From positions 1 to 12,257 of the forward strand of contig RDYO01000083.1 in assembly GCA_004293385.1 (NCBI GenBank): 12,257 bases of DNA, written 5' to 3'. The notes beneath the pieces were generated by a model. It was given only the letters and a program-made list of their open reading frames with translations. It was not told the DNA's origin and searched no databases. A program made the position numbers and the translations under genes. Of this stretch, positions 1 through 7,700 are shown in pieces; within the stretch, counting starts at the first letter, position 1, and every line of letters begins with the position of its first letter. Source of the stretch: Verrucomicrobiota bacterium. GTDB taxonomy: Bacteria; Verrucomicrobiota; Verrucomicrobiia; Opitutales; UBA953.

Positions 1-1879
1 CCACCTTCTCCTTGATCGCCGCGAGCATCTGCTCGGGCGAGAGGCCGTTCGCGGCGCGCAGGGTCTTCACGTCGGTGGCGTGACCGACGAAACGGTCAGG
101 CCAGCCGAGGCGGAGGACCGGCGTGCGGACGCCGAATTCGGCGAGCGTCTCGAGCGCGCCCGTGCCGAAGCCGCCGGTGACGGCGCCGTCCTCGAGCGTG
201 ACGATGAGTTTCGCGGCCTTGGCCTGGGTGACGAGCAAGGTGGCGTCGATGGGCTTGGCGAAGCGCGCGTTGACCACGCCGACGGAAAGGCCGGTCTGAG
301 CGGCGAGCTGATCGGCGAGGGCCTGCGCTTCGGGCACCATCGTGCCGAGGGCCCAAAGCTGGACGTCGGCGCCGGCGCGGAGGACTTCCGCCTGCCCGAG
401 AGGGATGAGCGCGGGCTGCGCCTTGATCGCCTTGCCGGCGGCCGAGCCGCGCGGGTAACGGATGAACATCGGCGCGCCGGACTTCAGCGCGGTGTGGAGC
501 ATGTCGGCGAACTCGTCCTCGTCCTTCGGCTGCATCAGCGTGACGTTCGGGACGCAGCGCAGGTAGGCGATGTCGAAGAGACCGTGGTGCGTCGGGCCGT
601 CGCTGGGCGAGACGCCCGCGCGGTCCATGCAGAAGGTGACCGGCAGGCGCTGCAGGCAGACGTCATGGATGACCATGTCGTAGGCGCGCTGCATGAAGGT
701 GGAGTAGATCGCGCAGACCGGGCGGAGGTCGCGGGCGGCGATGCCGGCGGCGAAGAGCGCGGCATGCTCCTCAGCGATACCGACGTCGTGGTACTGCGCG
801 GGCAGCTCCTTCTTGAGCTGATTGAGGCCCGTGCCCGAGGGCATCGCGGCGGTGATGCCGACCACACGGGAGTCCGCCTTGGCCTCACGGAGCAACAGGG
901 CGCCGAAGACGTCCTGCCAGGCCTTGGGGGCGCCGGCGGCGCCGGAAGCGAGGGAGTCGCCGGTCTCCGGATCGAAGGCGCCGGTGCCGTGGAACTTCTC
1001 GGGATTCTTGAGCGCGGCGCCGAGGCCGCGGCCTTTCTCCGTGCGGACGTGCAGGAGGATCGGACCTTGGGAGTCCTTGCAGAAATTCAGGTAACGCTCG
1101 AGCGCGCCGAGGTCATGGCCGTCGATCGGGCCGACGTAACGCACGCCGTACTGCTCGAAGAGCGAGGAACTGTGCGTGTACCAGTTCTTCACGTGGCGCT
1201 TGAAGCTACGGCCGAAGTCCAGGACCTTGGTGCCGAAGCGGGTCTTGCCGAGGAAGCGCTTCAGGCCCTTCTGCGAGTTGTTGTAAGGGCGCGTGACGAT
1301 CAGGCGGCTCAGGATGTCGGCGACCGCGCCGACGTTGCGGTCGATGGACCACTCGTTGTCGTTGAGCACGATGACCAGGCGCTTCGTCGACTTCGCGGCG
1401 TTGTTGAGCGCCTCCATCGTGACGCCGCAGGTGAGGGCCGCGTCGCCGATGAGGGCGACCACGTGCGAATCTTCGCCGAGGCGGTCGCGGGCGTTGGCGA
1501 GGCCGACGGCGGCGGAGAGCGCGGTGCCGGCGTGGCCCGCGCCGAAGACGTCGTGCAGGCTCTCCTCGCGGTTGAGGAAGCCGCTCAGGCCGCCCGTGGT
1601 GCGGATACCGTCGAAATCGACGCCGTTACGGCCGGTGAGGAGCTTGTGCACGTAGCCCTGGTGGGCCACGTCGAAGACGAACTTGTCGCGCGGCGTGCCG
1701 AAGACGCGGTGCAGGGCGATCGAGAGTTCGACCACGCCGAGATTGGGACCGATATGGCCGCCGTTCTTGGCCGTCACGGCCACGAGACGTTCGCGGATCT
1801 CCTGCGCGAGGAGCGGGAGCTGCTCGGACGCGAGGGCCTTGACGTCGGCCGGACCGCGGATGGACGCGAGGAGCGACAT
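1..1879 (-). CDS. dxs: 1-deoxy-D-xylulose-5-phosphate synthase (3' end off window)
   Basis: Thiamine-diphosphate enzyme that condenses pyruvate and glyceraldehyde 3-phosphate to 1-deoxy-D-xylulose 5-phosphate, the first step of the cytosolic MEP isoprenoid pathway. I translated 626 residues from ATG at 1879; the E. coli enzyme has about 620, so only a few residues and the stop lie beyond base 1. Visible landmarks: GGHIGPNLG with H42, DVAHQGYVHK with H73, the cofactor motif GDA(D146)...LNDN(N175), GIAEEHA with catalytic E370, and DRAGVSPSDGPTHHG with R420, D427 and H431, which fall at the E. coli positions. The cofactor motif reads GDA where GDG is usual, but the metal-binding Asp and Asn are kept with the expected 29-residue spacing. 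The start is fixed by a TGATG overlap with the xseB stop, suggesting translational coupling. Last gene of the visible minus-strand train. Confidence 0.97.
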   Translation of the reverse strand, partial: MSLLASIRGPADVKALASEQLPLLAQEIRERLVAVTAKNGGHIGPNLGVVELSIALHRVFGTPRDKFVFDVAHQGYVHKLLTGRNGVDFDGIRTTGGLSGFLNREESLHDVFGAGHAGTALSAAVGLANARDRLGEDSHVVALIGDAALTCGVTMEALNNAAKSTKRLVIVLNDNEWSIDRNVGAVADILSRLIVTRPYNNSQKGLKRFLGKTRFGTKVLDFGRSFKRHVKNWYTHSSSLFEQYGVRYVGPIDGHDLGALERYLNFCKDSQGPILLHVRTEKGRGLGAALKNPEKFHGTGAFDPETGDSLASGAAGAPKAWQDVFGALLLREAKADSRVVGITAAMPSGTGLNQLKKELPAQYHDVGIAEEHAALFAAGIAARDLRPVCAIYSTFMQRAYDMVIHDVCLQRLPVTFCMDRAGVSPSDGPTHHGLFDIAYLRCVPNVTLMQPKDEDEFADMLHTALKSGAPMFIRYPRGSAAGKAIKAQPALIPLGQAEVLRAGADVQLWALGTMVPEAQALADQLAAQTGLSVGVVNARFAKPIDATLLVTQAKAAKLIVTLEDGAVTGGFGTGALETLAEFGVRTPVLRLGWPDRFVGHATDVKTLRAANGLSPEQMLAAIKEKV

Positions 1880-2112
1880 CAGCCCTGCGAGTCTTCACCG
1901 CGCTTGCCCAGCTGCTCGATGCGCAGCTCGGCGGCTTCGAGCGACTTCTGGCAGGACTTCAGGAGGCGCATGCCCTCCTCATACTTCGCGACGAGCGCGT
2001 CGAGCGAGACATCGCCGGACTCGAGGGACTCGACGAGCTGCTCGAGCTGCTTGAGTTCGGCCTCGAAGCCTTCCTTGCCGGAAGCCGAGGCGGGTTTCTT
2101 GTCCGCGCACAT
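1879..2112 (-). CDS. xseB: Exodeoxyribonuclease VII small subunit
   Basis: Small subunit of exonuclease VII, which packs along the large subunit XseA in a cytosolic nuclease that degrades single-stranded DNA. The 77-residue product is mostly two helices: the first around residues 12-30 (GFEAELKQLEQLVESLE), then the family signature SLDALVAKYEEGMRLLKSCQ at about 34-53, then an acidic/basic helix. This agrees with the usual 70-85 residues. I chose ATG at 2112. The same frame is open back to a TTG at 2166 that would overlap the DUF167 stop and give 95 residues, but the added segment does not look like the family. The stop overlaps the dxs start by one base. xseB next to isoprenoid genes is a recurrent bacterial arrangement. 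No xseA is present here. A hairpin directly abuts the start codon. Confidence 0.9.
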   Translation of the reverse strand: MCADKKPASASGKEGFEAELKQLEQLVESLESGDVSLDALVAKYEEGMRLLKSCQKSLEAAELRIEQLGKRGEDSQG

Positions 2113-2135
2113 GGGCCTACTGTCAGCGGAGGCCC
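2113..2135 (-). promoter_or_regulatory. Start-adjacent hairpin in xseB leader
   Basis: On the minus strand GGGCCT (2135-2130) and AGGCCC (2118-2113) form a perfect 6-bp stem with an 11-base loop, ending right at the xseB ATG. Immediately 5' of the stem is a purine tract GAGAGGGGAG (2145-2136), the best Shine-Dalgarno-like stretch in the window. It is too far from the ATG linearly but only about 4 bases away if the hairpin is folded. The inverted repeat is seen directly; a role in ribosome binding is inference. Confidence 0.4.
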
Positions 2136-2162
2136 CTCCCCTCTCAAGCGGATTGTGCGGAT

Positions 2163-2435
2163 TCAATCGAGAAGACGCGCCCAGGCCTGCTCGGCCGTGA
2201 GGCCCCGGAGCGCGACGACCTTGGCGGGCGAAGCGGCCCCGGAGACGAGCGTCACGTCGGCGGCGGGCAGGCGGAGCCGTGCGGCGAGCAGGGCGAGGAT
2301 CGCGCGGTTGGCCTGGCCGCCTTCAGGCGGCGCGGCGACGCGGATCTTCAAGGCTTCGCCGAGGCGGCCGACGACCTCCGTACGCGAAGCGCCGGGGACG
2401 GCCTTCACCTTCAGCCGACAGGCCGGCGCGCTCAC
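2163..2435 (-). CDS. DUF167/YggU-family protein
   Basis: Small conserved protein of the DUF167 (YggU/UPF0235) family, whose biochemical role is not firmly established. The 90-residue product starts at GTG (2435) and shows the family core: RLKVKAVPGASRTEVVG at residues about 6-22, then IRVAAPPEGGQANRAILALL, and SGAASPAKVVALRGL near the end, corresponding to the usual APP-x-GKAN and SG-x-x-S-x-K-V motifs. Length is normal for the family. The frame extends upstream to about 2507 inside the M42 gene, but the GTG forms a GTGA overlap with the M42 stop, and the conserved region begins right there, so I placed the start at 2435. It is followed by a 50-base gap before xseB. Likely cytosolic and co-expressed with its neighbours. 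Confidence 0.88.
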   Translation of the reverse strand: MSAPACRLKVKAVPGASRTEVVGRLGEALKIRVAAPPEGGQANRAILALLAARLRLPAADVTLVSGAASPAKVVALRGLTAEQAWARLLD

Positions 2436-3514
2436 AGATACTGCGTCAGCGACTTGACCGTCGGCGCGTCGAGCCGGCGGACCAGCGCCACGGCCAGGTC
2501 GACGCACGCCTGCAGGTCGGCGACGTCGATGACCGCATTGTGCGTGTGGATGTAGCGGGCGGGCACGCCGAGCACGATGACCGGGAGGCCCAGCTCATGA
2601 GCCTGGAAGGAACGCGCGTCCGTGCCGCCCGTGCGGCGCACCGCCAGCTGGCAAGGAATCCCCTGCTCCGCCGCGACCTGCAGCGTCAGGTCGACGAGGC
2701 GAGGGTTCATGATCGCCGTCGGATCGTAGGCGCGCACCTGCACGCCGCCGCCGAGGGCTCCTTGGTGCTCCCCATGCGGGGCGAGGCCGGGCAGGTCGTC
2801 GGCGGGCGGACCTTCGAGCACGATCACCACGTCGGGCTTGGCGAGGCGGGCCGCGACGATCGCGCCACGGCAGCCGACTTCTTCCTGCACCGTCGCGACC
2901 GCGAGGAGATCGCCGGCCGGCGGAGCGGCGTCGAGCGCGTGCGTGGCGAGCGTGAGCGCGGCCATGCCGACGCGGTTGTCGAAGGCCTTGGCGACGTAGA
3001 GTCCCGGTTCGGCGAGGGCGGTGAACGGACCTTCCGGCACGACCGGATCGCCGGGGCGGATGCCGAGACGCGCGACGGCGTCAGCGGAGCGTGCGCCGAT
3101 GTCGACGAGCACCTTGTCGGCGGAAGCGGCCTGGGCTCCGCCCTGATGGGGCGGGAGCGCGGCGACGACGCCGAGGAATTCCTTGCGCGCGGAGCGCGAC
3201 CAGATGCGGAGACGCTGCGCGGCGAGCACGCCGTCGGGCCAGCCACCGACCGGCACCAGGCGGAGGAAGCCGTCGTGGGTGACCGCCTGCACGAGGAAAC
3301 CGATCTCATCCATGTGCGCCGTGAGCACCACGCGCGGACCACCCTTCTCCTTCGCGGGCGCGGCGAGCACGCCGCCGAGACCGTCGGCGCTGAACGCGCG
3401 GCCCCGGAGCTCGCGGACGAAGATCGCGCGGACCGCGTCCTCGTGGCCGGACGTGCCGTGGGCCTGCGTATATTCTTCGAGCAGGCGGAGGACTTCAGGG
3501 AGACGGGTCGACAT
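2432..3514 (-). CDS. M42-family metallopeptidase (aminopeptidase / FrvX-CelM type)
   Basis: A 360-residue protein of peptidase family M42, cytosolic dinuclear-metal aminopeptidases that usually assemble into dodecameric shells and trim peptides. Motifs expected for metal binding and catalysis are all present: TAHMDEIG with H67, KAFDNRVG with D179, VQEEVGCRGA with E211/E212, VLEGPPADD with E234, and YIHTHNAV with H323. The length is typical and no signal peptide is visible. The translated start at 3514 has no clear ribosome-binding site. It is separated from exbD by 81 bases containing a tandem repeat and a hairpin, and its stop overlaps the DUF167 start (GTGA). Substrate preference cannot be read from sequence; older annotations call such proteins endoglucanases (CelM), which is probably wrong. 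I am sure of the family, not of the physiological role. Confidence 0.92.
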   Translation of the reverse strand: MSTRLPEVLRLLEEYTQAHGTSGHEDAVRAIFVRELRGRAFSADGLGGVLAAPAKEKGGPRVVLTAHMDEIGFLVQAVTHDGFLRLVPVGGWPDGVLAAQRLRIWSRSARKEFLGVVAALPPHQGGAQAASADKVLVDIGARSADAVARLGIRPGDPVVPEGPFTALAEPGLYVAKAFDNRVGMAALTLATHALDAAPPAGDLLAVATVQEEVGCRGAIVAARLAKPDVVIVLEGPPADDLPGLAPHGEHQGALGGGVQVRAYDPTAIMNPRLVDLTLQVAAEQGIPCQLAVRRTGGTDARSFQAHELGLPVIVLGVPARYIHTHNAVIDVADLQACVDLAVALVRRLDAPTVKSLTQYL

Positions 3515-3524
3515 GGGAGAAAGC

Positions 3525-3580
3525 GATCTGAGATGAAGGATGAAAGGCGAAGGATGGACGATGGAAGACGGAGGATCGGG
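3525..3580. repeat. 7-bp imperfect tandem repeat, 8 units
   Basis: Read on the plus strand, consecutive 7-mers are GATCTGA, GATGAAG, GATGAAA, GGCGAAG, GATGGAC, GATGGAA, GACGGAG, GATCGGG. Every unit starts with G, and most follow GATGRAR. The array fills most of the 81-base gap between the exbD stop and the M42 start and is not coding for any recognised protein. On the transcript strand it is a pyrimidine-rich CTTCATC-like series. Period and unit count are seen directly; function is unknown. Confidence 0.75.
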
Positions 3581-3597
3581 TCCTCGAATCCCCGATC
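3574..3597 (-). terminator. Hairpin at exbD stop, possible attenuator
   Basis: GATCGGG (3574-3580) and CCCGATC (3591-3597) form a perfect 7-bp stem around a 10-base loop. The stem includes part of the exbD stop codon (3596-3598), and on the minus strand it is followed by pyrimidine-rich repeat sequence rather than a clean T-run. It could weaken read-through from exbBD into the M42 gene or protect the upstream message. Calling it a terminator is inference. Confidence 0.3.
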
Positions 3598-3997
3598 AGC
3601 GCGGCTGGCGGGTCTGCAGGCGCGGCTTCAAGCCGGCCTTGGCGGCGGCGTCGAGCGCACCGACCGCGGCGCCCGTGAGCGAACGCTCGTCAGCGACGAT
3701 GATGACTTCGGTGCCGGGCGATTTCAGCGCCTGGTCGACGAGGGCTTTCGCGAGCGCGTCGGCGGCGATGGCCTTGCCTTCGAGGTAAAGTTTACCGTCG
3801 CGATCGACGCCCACGACGAGCGACGTAGCCTCGGCGCCGGCCGTACCCGCGGAGGCCGTGGGCGGCACGATGGCGAGGGCGCGGGTCTGCTCGAAGCGGC
3901 CGCTCAGCAGCAGGAAGAACACCAGCACCACCATCACGTCGATGAGCGGCACGACGTTGATGTCGGCGCGTCGACGGCGGGCGACGACGAGGCTCAT
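3596..3997 (-). CDS. exbD: ExbD/TolR-family proton-channel subunit
   Basis: Inner-membrane protein that with ExbB forms a proton-driven motor energising an outer-membrane process (TonB-type uptake or Tol-type envelope maintenance). The 133-residue product has a basic cytoplasmic N-terminus (RRRRADINVV), one membrane helix at about residues 14-32 containing the essential ionisable residue D20 (PLIDVMVVLVFF), a flexible Ala/Gly/Thr linker, and a small periplasmic domain at about 58-128 with VDRDGKLYLEG and VIIVADERSLTG typical of the family. Its ATG overlaps the exbB stop as ATGA, so the pair is translationally coupled. No tonB, tolB, pal or receptor gene is in the window, so which system it drives cannot be told. 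The symbol is by family; a TolR role is possible. Confidence 0.9.
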   Translation of the reverse strand: MSLVVARRRRADINVVPLIDVMVVLVFFLLLSGRFEQTRALAIVPPTASAGTAGAEATSLVVGVDRDGKLYLEGKAIAADALAKALVDQALKSPGTEVIIVADERSLTGAAVGALDAAAKAGLKPRLQTRQPR

Positions 3998-4545
3998 CGG
4001 CGTCGGGCTTCGAGCGCCTCGACGAGGACGTCGAGCCGCGAGGAGAGAATCTCGAGTCGACGCGCGAGCCAGTTCGCGGCGAGGAGCGCGGGGATCGCGA
4101 CGCAGAGGCCGATCATCGTCGTGCTGAGCGCGAGGCCGACGCCGCGCGTGAGCGTCTGCGAATCCGGCATGCCTTGTTCCGGGAAGAGCGTGGCGAGGCC
4201 GGCGACCGTGCCGAGCAGGCCGAGCAAGGGCGCGCCCGCCACGATGCTATCGAGCAAGTGGAGGCCGCGCTGCAGACGGGTGATCTCATGCCGGGCCCAG
4301 GCCTTGAGCACTTCGCCCGAGGCGCCGTCTTTCCAGCGCTGCACGAGCCGGCCCGCGACGGACTCGCCATCGGCCGCGCCGACCTGGTCGAGCTGGCCGG
4401 CGAGGACCGCCTTGACGACGGCTTCCGGAGCGACCCGCGAGACCCGGAGGGCGAGGGCACGTTCGATGATCAGGTAGACCGCCAGGAAGGAGCAGAAACC
4501 GAGCGGCCAGATGAAAGCGCCGGCGCCTTGGATGAGGGTTTGCAC
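3994..4545 (-). CDS. exbB: ExbB/TolQ/MotA-family proton-channel subunit
   Basis: Polytopic inner-membrane partner of ExbD, supplying the proton channel shell of the motor. The 183-residue product shows three membrane helices: about 9-30 (ending IIERALAL), about 101-121 with the signature LLGLLGTVAGLATLF, and about 135-159 with ALSTTMIGLCVAIPALL, whose T142/T143 match the conserved channel-lining threonines. The cytoplasmic loop between helices 1 and 2 and the C-terminal tail are short, so the protein is smaller than E. coli ExbB (about 244). Translation is assigned to GTG at 4545, because the frame meets a TAA about 55 bases upstream and contains no ATG before the first helix. First gene of the minus-strand train, transcribed from the A+T-rich region shared with the giant plus-strand gene. 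Confidence 0.9.
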   Translation of the reverse strand: MQTLIQGAGAFIWPLGFCSFLAVYLIIERALALRVSRVAPEAVVKAVLAGQLDQVGAADGESVAGRLVQRWKDGASGEVLKAWARHEITRLQRGLHLLDSIVAGAPLLGLLGTVAGLATLFPEQGMPDSQTLTRGVGLALSTTMIGLCVAIPALLAANWLARRLEILSSRLDVLVEALEARRR

Positions 4546-4599
4546 GCTGCCAGCGTCGGCAAACCCCCAGAGGTCGCAAGCCCGCCCTTTAAATTGCCA

Positions 4600-4640
4600 T
4601 TAAATGCGAATTATATGACTTTAAATGATTTTAAATGAAT
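4600..4640. repeat. Decameric A/T-rich tandem repeat in divergent promoter region
   Basis: Successive units read TTAAATGCGAA (4600-4610), TTATATGACT (4611-4620), TTAAATGATT (4621-4630) and TTAAATGAAT (4631-4640). Degenerate continuations TAATTCAATC follow at 4641, and an isolated TTAAAT lies at 4589. The unit spacing of 10-11 bp puts the A/T tracts on one face of the helix. The array overlaps the exbB -10 element, so it may be a curved-DNA element or a cooperative regulator-binding site. The repeat is seen; the role is inferred. Confidence 0.65.
4610..4639 (-). promoter_or_regulatory. Probable exbB operon promoter
   Basis: On the minus strand a perfect TATAAT lies at 4615-4610, preceded at 17-18 bases by only weak -35 candidates (TCATTT at 4638-4633 or TTCATT at 4639-4634). 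It would start transcription around 4602, leaving a leader of roughly 57 bases to the exbB GTG. It lies in the only A+T-rich stretch of the window, directly upstream of the first gene of the train. The weak -35 suggests that it may need an activator. Confidence 0.55.
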
Positions 4641-4679
4641 TAATTCAATCTTTAGGAACAAATGTTAAAAACCAATCCT

Positions 4680-4707
4680 TTGACTTAGCCCTAGGGGGGT
4701 TTACTGT
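4680..4707 (+). promoter_or_regulatory. Probable promoter of giant pilin-like gene
   Basis: TTGACT (4680-4685), a 5/6 match to the -35 consensus, is followed after 16 bases by TACTGT (4702-4707), which keeps the key T, A and final T of a -10. The spacer contains the 8-bp palindrome CCCTAGGG (4689-4696) inside a G-run, a possible operator. Transcription would start near 4714, giving a leader of only about 14 bases with no Shine-Dalgarno sequence and mostly pyrimidines before the ATG at 4728. Confidence 0.45.
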
Positions 4708-4727
4708 GATTTTACCCCAATTTTCCT

Positions 4728-7700
4728 ATGAGACTTAAACGCTCAGGTTTCTCCCTCGTGCTCTCGCTGACCGTCATGGCGGCGATGGTGATGTTGGTGA
4801 TCGTCCTCGCCTCCTTCCTGCAGGTCGAAAGCCGCTTGGCGCAGAGCCATTCCGGCTATCTCCGGGCTCGCTTCAACGCCCTCGCTTCGGCCCGCATCGC
4901 CGTGGCCCAGCTCCAGCAGCTCGCCGGCCCCGACCAGCGCGTGACCATGCGCGCCGACATGTTCGCCAACAACGACGTCGCCGTGGGCAACAACGACGCC
5001 GCGACGGTCGCCCCGATCCGCGGCCGTTCGGACCGAGCGAACAACAACGCGCCTACCGGTGGTCGCCTCTCGCACCAGAAGCGCTATCTGACCGGCGTGT
5101 GGTCGACCGGCGGCGCCGACGCGACCCGCGTGCGTGACTGGGACGTGAGCAATCCGGCGGACTCCCGCCTCTTCCTCGGCTGGCTGGCTTCGCCCTTCGA
5201 CCAGAATCCGGACGCCGAACTTTCGGGCACGACCCCTAACTTCGTCCCGAACAACACCTACTTCACGACCAACGCCAACCGTCGCGTCGTCGCCCCGGCC
5301 CGCGCGGCGGAATCCCAAGGCCTGATCGACGACCTCGGCAACGCGATCGATGCGGACGCCACAAAGCTCGTCCCGCTCGTCTCCTACGGTACGCTCAACC
5401 TGCCCGCCGGCCTCAGCGGTTTCCAGCGCAACTACATGGGCGCCATCGACGCCCGCCCGCAGCCGATGCCGGGCCCGACCTACGCCGACGCCACGACGCT
5501 CGGCGCGAACGGCCGCTACGCCTTCTGGATCGGCGACGAAGGCGTGAAGGCCAAGGTCAACCTGCCCGACCACTACGCTTCGACCGGCGCCGGCACCTGG
5601 CTCTCGAACGAGAACTGGGACCGCGGCTTCGCGGGTTCCGCGAATCAGCGCAACGGCATCGGCGCCATCGGCGGAGCGGGCGACCCCATCCGCGAAGGCG
5701 TCAACGCCAAGGGCGTCCTGCCTTCTGGTTTCAACTTCGATGCCTGGCGCGCCCAGGATATCACGGCCTCGTCCGGCAATCCGCAGGCTTTCCAGCTCGC
5801 GAAAGCCGTGGGCATCTCCGGCCTCTCCGCCTGGGCGGAGCGCCAAGCCGGCCCCGCCGCCGGCCAAGCGATGGCCGACGCCGCGCGCCTGCTCTGGCAC
5901 GACGTCACCACCTACTCCTTCTCGACGCTGACCGACACCTATAACGGCGGCGTGAAGGTCGACCTCTCGACCGCGTTCGAGATCCCTTACGCCATGTACC
6001 GTGGCGTCGAAGTCTACCCCGGCCAGAAGGACCCCGTGATCACGGCCGATGGCCGCCTGCGCAAGCAGTCGCTCTTCCATGGCGCGCCCAACGCCCAGCC
6101 GACCACCCCGAGCCTCGGCGGCGCGGGCATGGCCGTGGACCTGGACTACAACCGCCCGAACCTCGTGGACCGTCTCGGCTCGGACAACCAGCTCCTGCTC
6201 GCCTCGCCTCGCGCTTCGGAATGGGCCCCGCGCTACCTCCGCTCGCTGCTCGGCAATTCTTTCAACCTCATCCTCGCCCGCAACGGCGGCAGCGGCACCG
6301 CGCCCGGCGCCCTCAGCGAGACCCCGGAGCGACTGGGCTTCGTCTACGAAGCCCCGCTACGCTCGGCTTTCTTCGACACCTACACCGGCCCCGGCGGCAA
6401 CGCCGTCTCGCGCATCCTCGCCAACACCGAGCAAAGCCCGAACGCGACCGCGAACGCGTGGAACATCACCAGCGCGAGCAACCCGCTGACCCAGCGCATC
6501 AACGTCATGCCGTGGTCCGAACTGCCGGAGAACCATGCCGAGAACCTCGTCGGACGCATCATCCGCGGACCGACCTGGGACCTCTACCGCAACTACTACC
6601 GGATGTACAAACGCGAGATCGAGCAGGCCGGCCGGACCTCCGGCGCGCTCCGTGGCCAGCCTGCGGCGGCCCCCGACGCCCACGTCGCCCGCGGCGTGGA
6701 ACCCCTGACCTACGCGTCCGGCAACCGTAACGAGCCGGTCCAGCGCGGTCGCGCCGCCAGCGGCTCGGGCTGGGCTGAATGGAACCGAGCCAACCGGCCG
6801 GACAATTTCTACGCGCTCGGCGGCCAGCTGAACGCCAACCGTTATTTCTATCGCAACAACCTCTCCGCGCCCAGCGACTCGCCGAGCTTCCAGGCCGAAC
6901 AGCGCCTGCGCTACCCGAACATCCTCGGCCACTACTACGGCGGCGCCGGCCAGAACCAATACCAAGCGGGTACCGGCAGCACGACCTTCGGCAACCTGAC
7001 CACGAACTTCGACCGTATGGGCGTCGCCATCCCGCGGCCCGCCGGCAACGACGCCTACTTCGACACCATCCCGGAGCTGACCACGCGCACCTGGCCGACC
7101 TCGATGAGCCTGTCGCCGAGCATCGTCCGCTTCTCGATGGTCTTCTCCGGCGTCTTCAGCGACGCCACCGCCGCCGACCTCAACGGTACGCTCGGCGTGA
7201 CCGTCGACCCGGTCGTGGTGGTCCACAACCCCTACGACGTCGCCATCGAATTCGAAGGCATCGCCATGGTCACCAACGGCGACTCCCTTCCCTACATCTT
7301 CGACGTCCAGCTGGAAGACTGGCTGACGACCGACACCCATTGGCAATATTTCGATCCGCGCCGCGGGTCTCCGGAGCCGCGCCTCAAGACCGACCCGCTC
7401 TGGGTTGGCGAACAGATCCGACGCACCCTCACGCTCGGCGAGGTCGCGCTCGGCGACGGCGCCTACGAGAACCGCTCGTTCTCCTTCCGCCTGGTGAATC
7501 CCGGACAGAAATTCCGCCTCGAGCCGGGCGAGGTCAAGACGATCAGCACCAAGTTCATCGGCGGCGACTACCAGTCGAACCGCGCCAACAACACGGTCAT
7601 CGCCACGAACGATTTCGGCTATGACCTCGGCAGCAACGCCGTGTACAAAATGACGCCGTTCTACAACGCCCGCTACCGCTCGGGCACCGACGTCTCGACG

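Noticed and set aside
80..2200. A 706-codon plus-strand open frame opposite dxs and xseB
   Set aside because: Composition is Arg/Gly/Ala/Glu/Asp-rich without motifs. The opposite strand gives an unmistakable Dxs with all catalytic residues.
3525..3580. CRISPR-like repeat array
   Set aside because: The repeat is only 7 bp with no spacers, and no cas gene is nearby; it is a simple tandem repeat.
3574..3597. tRNA T-arm-like sequence (TCGAAT between G and C runs)
   Set aside because: The loop is 10 rather than 7 bases and no acceptor, D or anticodon arm is found around it, so it is scored only as a hairpin.
2279..4477. A 732-codon plus-strand open frame spanning the M42, exbD and exbB genes
   Set aside because: It runs antisense across three recognised genes and their gap, which no single real gene would do, and it shows no domain.
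4743..6080. A 445-codon minus-strand open frame opposite the start of the giant gene
   Set aside because: Same antisense composition effect; its His/Asp/Val-rich product has no recognisable feature.
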